The notes under the pieces are model-generated. The model saw only the letters and a list, made by a program, of their open reading frames with translations. It ran no database searches and had not been told where the DNA came from. From an uncultured Carnobacterium sp. (lineage in GTDB: Bacteria > Bacillota > Bacilli > Lactobacillales > Aerococcaceae), in contig CAJPNA010000107.1 in assembly GCA_905371865.1 (NCBI GenBank), positions 1 to 5,445 on the forward strand: a stretch of 5,445 nucleotides of DNA, written 5' to 3'. Both the position numbers and the translations under genes were made by a program. Positions 1-3,537 of this stretch are shown piece after piece. The stretch's first letter is position 1, and the number at the start of each line of letters is the position of its first letter.

Positions 1-2
1 AT

Positions 3-299
3 CCGCCGCAAATGGTGAAACCTAAGCGTCCTGGAATCGACAAAGAAGAACCGATGTATGCCTACAAGCTAAAACAAGAAGCAGATGGCCGCTTGTATAA
101 ATTTACCTCTTCAAAATTCAAGACGTATTTTGTCATGAGTACTAACTGCGTACTGCTAGCCGATACGATTGTCGGAGCAGCAGGAACCGATATTTTAAGC
201 GTCCGTGGATTTATTTCCCCAGGGACGTACCAAGACTACTTAGATAAGGAGTTTGAGAGACCGCATAGTCTAGTCGTGACGAAGCGCGTCTATCAGTAA
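3..299 (+). CDS. C-terminal part of an unrecognised protein (5' end outside window)
   Basis: The frame is open from the first bases (Pro-Pro-Gln before the first ATG at 12), so this is probably the end of a longer gene rather than a complete 95-residue protein; no Shine-Dalgarno precedes the ATG at 12. It is soluble-looking and mixed-charge, with no membrane segment. The visible features are an aromatic stretch (FKTYFVMSTNC), a lone Asn-Cys pair, and a later G-F-I-S-P-G-T-Y-Q-D-Y-L run. An NC pair followed by an alanine/leucine helix and a PGxYxxYL-type run recalls some papain-like cysteine hydrolase families, but that is speculation and no function is assigned. The stop lies 4 nt before tadA, so the two are probably co-transcribed and perhaps translationally coupled. 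Confidence 0.7.
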   Translation, partial: PPQMVKPKRPGIDKEEPMYAYKLKQEADGRLYKFTSSKFKTYFVMSTNCVLLADTIVGAAGTDILSVRGFISPGTYQDYLDKEFERPHSLVVTKRVYQ

Positions 300-303
300 G
301 AAC

Positions 304-810
304 ATGGAACTTCAGGAAAAAGAATTCTTTATGAGGGAAGCGTTGAAAGAAGCCCAGAAAGCCTATGACCAAGCGGAAGTACCAATCGGAGCTGTCGTAG
401 TCTTGAATGGTGAAATCATTGGGCGTGGCCATAACTTACGCGAAAAGGAACAAGACGCCACGCTACACGCTGAAATTAAAGCGATTCGCCAAGCCAACCA
501 GCACCTTGGAAGCTGGCGACTCGAAGACTGCGAACTCTTCGTCACCTTGGAACCTTGCCCAATGTGTAGCGGAGCGATGATTCTCGCGCGTCTTAAAAAG
601 GTTACGTTCGGCGCTTTTGACCCGAAAGCTGGGACAGCAGGAACCTTTATGAATCTGCTTCAAGACGAGCGGTTCAACCATCAAGTCGAAGTCGAGCAAG
701 GTATCTTGGAAGACGAATGCAAAACCCTCTTGCAAACCTTCTTCAAAGGCCTTCGCGAACGCAACAAACAACGAAAACTAGAAGCACAACAAGCACAGCT
801 TTCCGAGTAG
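304..810 (+). CDS. tadA: tRNA-specific adenosine deaminase TadA
   Basis: TadA deaminates adenosine-34 to inosine in the anticodon of tRNA-Arg(ACG), allowing one tRNA to read several Arg codons; it is cytosolic, a homodimer in known members, and usually essential. The 168-residue product has the full cytidine/deoxycytidylate deaminase fold: H55-A-E57 supplies a zinc ligand and the catalytic glutamate, and P84-C85-P-M-C88 supplies the two cysteine ligands. The flanking FGAFDPKAGTAGT and the MNLLQDERFNHQVEV run are typical of TadA rather than of cytidine or guanine deaminases. The N-terminus (FFMREALKEA) aligns with B. subtilis TadA when started at 304. No clear Shine-Dalgarno lies before 304, which suggests coupling to the gene ending 4 nt upstream. 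An internal ATG at 331, preceded by AGGAAA, is a less likely alternative start. The last codons form part of the terminator stem. Confidence 0.97.
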   Translation: MELQEKEFFMREALKEAQKAYDQAEVPIGAVVVLNGEIIGRGHNLREKEQDATLHAEIKAIRQANQHLGSWRLEDCELFVTLEPCPMCSGAMILARLKKVTFGAFDPKAGTAGTFMNLLQDERFNHQVEVEQGILEDECKTLLQTFFKGLRERNKQRKLEAQQAQLSE

Positions 811-825
811 GAGGCTGTGCTTTTT
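791..825 (+). terminator. Intrinsic terminator overlapping the tadA stop codon
   Basis: AAGCACAGC (791-799) pairs with GCTGTGCTT (814-822). Four further pairs, some G-U, continue to 803/810, leaving a loop at 804-809, and five T follow from 821. The stem starts inside the final tadA codons and the TAG at 808-810 lies in the loop and stem top. It ends the upstream-gene/tadA operon. Confidence 0.9.
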
Positions 826-850
826 AATATTCTTAACACAAACTTATACT

Positions 851-885
851 TGTAAACGGTTATCTACTCTTGAAAATTGTTTACA
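851..885. promoter_or_regulatory. Inverted repeat TGTAAAC-N21-GTTTACA, possible operator; left half cre-like
   Basis: TGTAAAC (851-857) and GTTTACA (879-885) are perfect reverse complements with centres 28 bp apart. They bracket the -35 box of the SemiSWEET promoter, the right half lying inside the -35/-10 spacer. The left half continues as TGTAAACGGTTATC, which fits the catabolite-responsive element consensus TGWAANCGNTNWCA except at the last two positions. CcpA control of a sugar transporter would make sense, but this is inference, and an AT-rich dyad could also be chance. Confidence 0.4.
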
Positions 886-898
886 TTTTATATATTAT
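870..898 (+). promoter_or_regulatory. Promoter of the SemiSWEET gene
   Basis: TTGAAA (870-875), a 17-bp spacer and TATTAT (893-898) form a good sigma-A-type promoter downstream of the tadA terminator. Expected transcription start is near 905, giving a leader of about 28 nt that contains the ribosome binding site. Confidence 0.65.
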
Positions 899-932
899 TT
901 TACATAGTTTGAAAAGCAAAGGAGCAGATAGT

Positions 933-1199
933 ATGAAATTATCAGAAAAACAAACACAAGTCTTAGGGTGGATTGCAACATGTATGTCTGTGGCGATGTA
1001 TGTAGCATATATTCCGCAAATTATGAATAACTTAGCCGGAAACAAAGGAGACTTCATTCAACCACTCGTTGCCGCATTGAACTGCTCATTATGGGTGTAC
1101 TATGGACTCTTCAAGCCAGAGCGTGACATCCCGCTAGCAGCTGCAAACGCACCAGGAATTTTCTTCGGTCTAGCATCTGCTTTAACTGCATTATTATAA
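933..1199 (+). CDS. SemiSWEET family sugar transporter (PQ-loop protein)
   Basis: The 88-residue protein fits the SemiSWEET family of sugar uniporters, in which a three-helix half-transporter dimerises in the cytoplasmic membrane. Three hydrophobic segments lie at roughly residues 10-31, 42-60 and 67-87. The first ends in the PQ motif (P28-Q29). The second contains LNCSLWVYYG with W54, and the third contains N72-A-P. The Trp of helix 2 and Asn of helix 3 correspond to the substrate-pocket pair of characterised SemiSWEETs. The start at 933 is chosen because AAAGGAG (918-924) sits 8 nt upstream; a longer reading from 870 adds 21 residues without a ribosome binding site and runs through the promoter. 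The gene has its own promoter and terminator, so it is probably monocistronic. Substrate cannot be read from the sequence; glucose or sucrose are inferred from the family. Confidence 0.93.
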   Translation: MKLSEKQTQVLGWIATCMSVAMYVAYIPQIMNNLAGNKGDFIQPLVAALNCSLWVYYGLFKPERDIPLAAANAPGIFFGLASALTALL

Positions 1200-1207
1200 T
1201 AATGACT

Positions 1208-1240
1208 AGCACAGCTTCGATTACGAGGTTGTGCTTTTTT
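1208..1240 (+). terminator. Intrinsic terminator after the SemiSWEET gene
   Basis: A 12-bp stem (1208-1219 with 1224-1235, including G-U pairs) closes an ATTA loop and is followed by six T, a G and eight more T (to 1249). The T-run merges into the left end of repeat copy C1. Stem and tail resemble the tadA terminator (AGCACAGC ... TGTGCTTTTT). Confidence 0.93.
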
Positions 1241-1247
1241 GTTTTTT

Positions 1248-1431
1248 TTGATTTCTGCGGAACTTGCGGATGTCTTCATAATAGCTGTAACGTTGCACCG
1301 GTTCGAGCCGAAGTCTCTCACCTTTAAAGCCTCAAAGGAGATGTACGGAATGAATTCCTACACCTCCTAATTCGCATTTAATGCGTAACACGTTACTGCT
1401 ACTATAGAATCCGCAGTTCCTTCGAAATCAA
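1248..1431 (+). repeat. Palindromic intergenic element, copy C1
   Basis: This 184-bp element is bounded by TTGATTTC (1248-1255) and GAAATCAA (1424-1431). The outer arms are an imperfect inverted repeat: 13 of the first 16 bases match, then GCGGAT and ATAATAGC/ATAGTAGC blocks correspond. The 55-nt core is 1283-1337, containing ACCGGTTCGAGCCGAAG and CCTTTAAAG. A hairpin at 1336-1368 follows, with AGGAG/CTCCT, TGTA/TACA and GGAA/TTCC stems and a TGAA loop. Then come a small hairpin CGCATTTAATGCG and GTAACACGTTAC. There is no coding potential. It resembles a MITE-like or structured-RNA repeat, but I cannot assign a known family. The strand is defined arbitrarily as the one shared with C2. Confidence 0.9.
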
Positions 1432-1479
1432 TTCTGCTACGACTCTTGTAAATCAAATCAATTATAAAAAGTGCGATGA

Positions 1480-1508
1480 TTGAAATCCGATATTTACAGG
1501 AGTAGAAT
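1480..1508 (+). promoter_or_regulatory. Promoter of the DUF6609-like membrane protein gene
   Basis: TTGAAA (1480-1485), a 17-bp spacer and TAGAAT (1503-1508) give a good sigma-A-type match about 50 bp downstream of element C1. The predicted leader is about 38 nt. The element itself would therefore not be in this transcript. Confidence 0.6.
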
Positions 1509-1552
1509 AGAGGATGTCGTTAAAAGTTTCAAAGTGAACTGGAGGAATTCGT

Positions 1553-2098
1553 ATGTCATTTTTAGGTTATAACAAAGGAGAAACGTTAGAATTCAACTAC
1601 AAAAAAGCGTGTGGCTTATGGCTCATCGCAGTCGCATTCGTGATTGCACTTGCGACAGTTGTAGGTGGAGAACAAATCATTAATATGCAGGTTTTTAGTA
1701 TCGGCTATATGTTGAGCTTCTTTTCTATCAATCTGAATAAAAAAGTCCTTCATAAGTTTTCGGACGGACCTTCAACGCCTTTCCAACGAAAAGTATCGTT
1801 ATACTCAGTGATTCTCTTATTTATTTTGCTAGTACTCTTAGGAGGGCCATTCTTTGAATCAGAAAACTGGAGACTCATCTGGTTAGGCGCGCTTCTTGCG
1901 ACAGGGATCCATTTCTTCCCGTACTACTTCGTCCATGGAAAATCAATGATCTTCCTAGGATTGGCATGCGTAATCAATGCAGCGGTCGGATACCTCTCTC
2001 CGCAAAGCTCCCTCGTGACCATCGCCTATATCGATGCCATTATTAAATTAGCCTTTGGACTTTACCTATTCTTATTATCCAAACCATCCAAAGCATAA
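1553..2098 (+). CDS. Six-segment integral membrane protein, resembles DUF6609
   Basis: This 181-residue, very hydrophobic protein has about six predicted membrane segments, near residues 19-39, 45-61, 82-101, 107-126, 131-148 and 154-175. Notable runs are A-C-G-L-W-L-I near residue 20, G97-G-P-F-F101, W106-R-L-I-W-L-G-A and H120-F-F-P-Y-Y-F-V-H-G-K130 between segments 4 and 5. These runs and the length match my recollection of the uncharacterised DUF6609 family of Bacillota. That family match is from memory and the function is unknown. A very short basic C-terminal tail (KPSKA) follows the last segment. The start at 1553 is supported by GGAGGA (1541-1546) 6 nt upstream. The gene is flanked by repeat elements C1 and C2 in the same orientation and has its own promoter and terminator. 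Confidence 0.88.
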   Translation: MSFLGYNKGETLEFNYKKACGLWLIAVAFVIALATVVGGEQIINMQVFSIGYMLSFFSINLNKKVLHKFSDGPSTPFQRKVSLYSVILLFILLVLLGGPFFESENWRLIWLGALLATGIHFFPYYFVHGKSMIFLGLACVINAAVGYLSPQSSLVTIAYIDAIIKLAFGLYLFLLSKPSKA

Positions 2099-2116
2099 AA
2101 TATTTTAGAGAACAAG

Positions 2117-2145
2117 CAGCAAATCAATCTGGTTTGCTGTTTTTT
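2117..2145 (+). terminator. Intrinsic terminator after the DUF6609-like gene
   Basis: CAGCAAATC (2117-2125) pairs with GGTTTGCTG (2131-2139), including one G-U, around a five-base loop. A run of six T (2140-2145) follows. Element C2 begins 6 nt downstream. Confidence 0.9.
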
Positions 2146-2151
2146 ATATGG

Positions 2152-2338
2152 TTGATTTCGTAGGAACCATGCGGATTTCTTTATAATAGCTGTAACGTTG
2201 CACCGGTTCGAGCCGAAGTCTCTCACCTTTAAAGCTTCAAAGCAGGAGTATGTCCGTAAGCGGGCTACTCCTGCTAATTCACATTTAATGCGGAACACGT
2301 TACTGCTATTATAGAATCCGCTGTTCCTACGAAATCAA
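2152..2338 (+). repeat. Palindromic intergenic element, copy C2
   Basis: This 187-bp copy has the best-preserved ends. TTGATTTCGTAGGAAC (2152-2167) is the exact reverse complement of 2323-2338, and the symmetry continues with small bulges through GCGGATT, TATAATAGC and GTAACGT, about 45 bp per arm. The core (2188-2242) differs from C1 and C3 at one base (AAAGCTTC for AAAGCCTC). The variable hairpin is longer here: AGCAGGAGTA (2241-2250) with TACTCCTGCT (2266-2275), a bulged T, then GTCCG/CGGGC around TAAG. No target-site duplication is apparent. Confidence 0.92.
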
Positions 2339-2383
2339 GCAAACCATGACTTTAGTAATGCAAAGCAATGACAAAAGTGCCTG

Positions 2384-2412
2384 TTGCAAGGCTCCTTTAA
2401 ATGTTTTAATAA
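2384..2412 (+). promoter_or_regulatory. Weak candidate promoter of the 73-residue protein gene
   Basis: TTGCAA (2384-2389), a 17-bp spacer and TAATAA (2407-2412) is the best -35/-10 arrangement between C2 and the gene, but the -10 is poor. TTTAAT at 2405-2410 with a 15-bp spacer is the alternative. Confidence 0.3.
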
Positions 2413-2444
2413 AGATAACAAAAAGCAAGTAAGGAGAGATCAAC

Positions 2445-2666
2445 ATGGAACAACCAAAACAAAAAGAAAGTTCTCAATTAGCCAAACAATTATTTACGCT
2501 AGCCATAGTGGTAAACGTGCTAGCCTTAATCCTTCGAATAGGGTTGAAATTATATACAGGCGAATCCTGGCTAAGTGTGTTCGATGGAAATCTATTGTGG
2601 ACGCTATTACCATTGATGTTATTTTTCGATGAAAGAGAAGAAACAAAAAAAGCAAACCATCAGTAA
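2445..2666 (+). CDS. Small two-segment membrane protein of unknown function
   Basis: The 73-residue protein has a charged N-terminus (MEQPKQKESS), two hydrophobic segments at about 15-36 and 43-61, a short intervening loop (YTGESW), and a highly charged tail (DEREETKKANHQ). Its size suggests a small membrane or accessory protein; I do not recognise a family. The start at 2445 is well supported by AAGGAG (2431-2436) with 8-nt spacing, and a strong terminator follows 18 nt after the stop, which argues for a real gene. An overlapping frame read from 2384 has no ribosome binding site and no membrane-like pattern. It lies between inverted repeat copies C2 and C3. Confidence 0.8.
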   Translation: MEQPKQKESSQLAKQLFTLAIVVNVLALILRIGLKLYTGESWLSVFDGNLLWTLLPLMLFFDEREETKKANHQ

Positions 2667-2684
2667 GCACAAGCAAACATTTTT

Positions 2685-2719
2685 AGATAGTTTTTCCTTC
2701 TGGAGAGACTATCTTTTTT
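2685..2719 (+). terminator. Intrinsic terminator after the 73-residue protein gene
   Basis: A 13-bp stem (2685-2697 with 2702-2714, with G-U pairs) closes a TTCT loop and is followed by six T (2714-2719). Confidence 0.92.
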
Positions 2720-2855
2720 AGTGTCTCTTTTTCCATCCCTCGGCACGGTTTTATTTTAGAAAACCTAGCAGATTCAGTTGAAAAAGAAGCACCACATAAG
2801 AGACGCACAAAACTCCATCGTTTGAGGTAGGGAGCAGCCTATTTATTTCTTCACG
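2720..2855. other. Intergenic stretch without recognised features
   Basis: No open frame with a ribosome binding site, no convincing hairpin and no promoter were found here. A weak CTCC/GGAG pairing around 2812-2833 is not persuasive. Confidence 0.5.
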
Positions 2856-2886
2856 TTGATTTCGAAGAATCTTGTGGATTCTATAG

Positions 2887-2911
2887 GAAACCTTCACAGT
2901 GCTAAGGTTTC
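2887..2911. repeat. Extra hairpin a inside C3
   Basis: GAAACCTT (2887-2894) and AAGGTTTC (2904-2911) are perfect complements around a nine-base loop. It replaces a six-base segment (TGCTAC in C1) between the GTAACACGTTAC block and TATAGAATCC. Confidence 0.85.
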
Positions 2912-2936
2912 GTAACGTGTTACGCATTAAATGCGA

Positions 2937-2998
2937 GGGAGAAAGACAGAAATACTCCAAATACATTATGTATTTAGAGTATTTCGTTTTCTTTCCCC
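2937..2998. repeat. Extra long hairpin b inside C3
   Basis: GAAATACTC (2949-2957) pairs with GAGTATTTC (2977-2985), and inside it AAATACAT (2959-2966) pairs with ATGTATTT (2968-2975). An outer GGG-A-GAAAG / CTTTC-CCC stem (2937-2945 with 2991-2998) closes it. It is a 62-nt near-continuous palindrome absent from C1 and C2. Confidence 0.88.
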
Positions 2999-3004
2999 CA
3001 CAAA

Positions 3005-3054
3005 GTTGAATAGGAATGAGCTAGCTGGTTACAGCAAAGCTCATTCCATTCAAC
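3005..3054. repeat. Extra long hairpin c inside C3
   Basis: GTTGAAT (3005-3011), a bulged A and GGAATGAGCT (3013-3022) pair with AGCTCATTCC (3038-3047) and ATTCAAC (3048-3054). An inner GCTG/CAGC stem (3024-3027 with 3032-3035) has loop GTTA. CACA (2999-3002) and TGTG (3058-3061) could extend it outward. It is absent from C1 and C2. Confidence 0.88.
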
Positions 3055-3169
3055 CACTGTGCTTAGCAGGAGTAGTCCGCTTGTGGACGTACACCTCCTT
3101 TGAGGCTTTAAAGGTGAGAGACTTCGGCTCGAACCGGTGCAACGTTACAGCTACTATAAAATAATCCGC

Positions 3170-3208
3170 AAGCACTCGAAGAAATCAACCCCCGAAGGGT
3201 GTGCTTTT
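3170..3208 (+). terminator. Possible terminator-like structure at the right edge of C3
   Basis: AAGCAC (3170-3175) can pair with GTGCTT (3201-3206), enclosing ACCC/GGGT around CCGAA, with a short TTTT run (3205-3208). The stem is interrupted by unpaired bases and the T-run is short, so it is weak. The GTGCTTTT tail resembles the tadA and SemiSWEET terminators. Confidence 0.3.
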
Positions 3209-3328
3209 AAGAAGAGAAAACTATGTATGGAATACTCCCAGCATCTAACCGCAAAAAACGATGGGATAGTTTCATTTGCGCCCTTTATTTTGTCGTTTCC
3301 AATAATTTCTTTCTCAAGCGGTATCTAC
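3189..3328. other. Spacer between C3 and the ffs promoter
   Basis: Apart from the weak terminator-like structure at its left edge, no gene, operator or strong hairpin is seen. A frame running through 3137-3430 crosses C3 and ffs, has no ribosome binding site and is not a gene. Confidence 0.5.
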
Positions 3329-3357
3329 TTGCTTTTCAAAAAGAAGTTTTGTATAAT
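3329..3357 (+). promoter_or_regulatory. Promoter of the SRP RNA gene
   Basis: TTGCTT (3329-3334), exactly 17 bp, then a perfect TATAAT (3352-3357). The predicted start at 3364-3365 falls just before the SRP RNA stem. A near-consensus promoter fits a constitutively abundant RNA. Confidence 0.88.
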
Positions 3358-3363
3358 AATACG

Positions 3364-3461
3364 TGCCGTTAGGCCATATGGCAATAGCGAACTTATGAAT
3401 CGAGTCAGGTCCGGAAGGAAGCAGCTATAAGTAATGTTCGCTATGTGCTGTATGTACATAG
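3364..3461 (+). ncRNA. ffs: Signal recognition particle RNA, small bacterial (4.5S-like) type
   Basis: The conserved domain IV is unmistakable: GTCAGGTCCGGAAGGAAGCAGC-type sequence at 3404-3425, with the GGAA tetraloop at 3413-3416 and the asymmetric loop that binds Ffh. Below it CTTAT/ATAAG pairs, then 3375-3392 pairs with 3436-3454 in an 18-bp stem interrupted only by one bulged G. The RNA with Ffh targets nascent membrane and secreted proteins to SecYEG. The promoter position and terminator limit the transcript to about 100-135 nt, so it lacks the Alu domain found in the roughly 270-nt B. subtilis scRNA. Ends are approximate: the 5' end is inferred from the promoter, and the 3' end may lie anywhere from about 3455 to the terminator. 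Confidence 0.96.
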
Positions 3462-3470
3462 AAGAAGATT

Positions 3471-3500
3471 CAGGCTGGACCAGAGGTTCAGCCTGTTTTT
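3471..3500 (+). terminator. Intrinsic terminator of ffs
   Basis: An 11-bp stem, CAGGCTGGACC (3471-3481) with GGTTCAGCCTG (3485-3495) including one G-U, has an AGA loop and is followed by five T (3496-3500). It separates ffs from helD. Confidence 0.94.
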
Positions 3501-3537
3501 ATGAGAAAGAATATCCAGTGGAGGGAGAGTGAGTCGC

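Larger units (their letters stand above)
2856..3188 (-). repeat. Palindromic intergenic element, copy C3 (inverted, expanded)
   Basis: Same element family as C1 and C2 but on the opposite strand and 333 bp long. Ends are TTGATTTC (2856-2863) and GAAATCAA (3181-3188). The core is the exact reverse complement of the C1 core and spans 3098-3152. The variable hairpin at 3068-3099 has AGGAG/CTCCT and GTCC/GGAC stems. ATGCG/CGCAT and GTAACGTGTTAC are retained at 2911-2935. About 145 bp of extra sequence consists almost wholly of three additional hairpins (2887-2911, 2937-2998, 3005-3054). The outer arms are more diverged than in C2. Confidence 0.9.

Noticed and set aside
870..932. 21-residue N-terminal extension of the SemiSWEET protein
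   Set aside because: It would start inside the -35 box with no ribosome binding site; the start at 933 has AAAGGAG at proper spacing and gives the family's normal length.
1100..1321. Minus-strand open frame ending in VRDFGSNRCNVTA
   Set aside because: This frame reads through element C1. The same peptide appears in frames through C2 (2062-2298, minus) and C3 (2931-3164, plus) because the core is repeated. None has a ribosome binding site or sensible ends, and the peptide is a translation artefact of the repeat.
2182..2187. TATAAT inside C2 as a promoter
   Set aside because: No acceptable -35 lies 16-18 bp upstream, and the TATAATAGC sequence is part of the inverted arm, also present at the other end on the opposite strand.
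1248..2338. Integron-like attC sites between small genes
   Set aside because: The repeats are palindromic and separate small genes, but C3 is inverted, each gene has its own terminator and usually a promoter, no integrase is visible, and the attC core-site pattern (GTTRRRY) is not placed as expected.
2384..2632. 82-residue plus-strand frame overlapping the 73-residue protein gene
   Set aside because: It is in a different frame, has no ribosome binding site, lacks the membrane pattern and stops before the terminator, whereas the 2445 frame has all signals.
1248..3188. CRISPR array
   Set aside because: The repeats are about 185-333 bp, spaced by whole genes and occur in both orientations; there is no short repeat/spacer periodicity.
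3137..3430. 97-residue plus-strand frame across the end of C3 and ffs
   Set aside because: It overlaps the C3 core, the ffs promoter and the SRP RNA, lacks a ribosome binding site and has no family-like features.
3451..3460. Perfect palindrome TATGTACATA as an operator for helD
   Set aside because: It lies at the 3' end of the SRP RNA where base-paired sequence is expected, and no helD promoter is seen nearby to support an operator.
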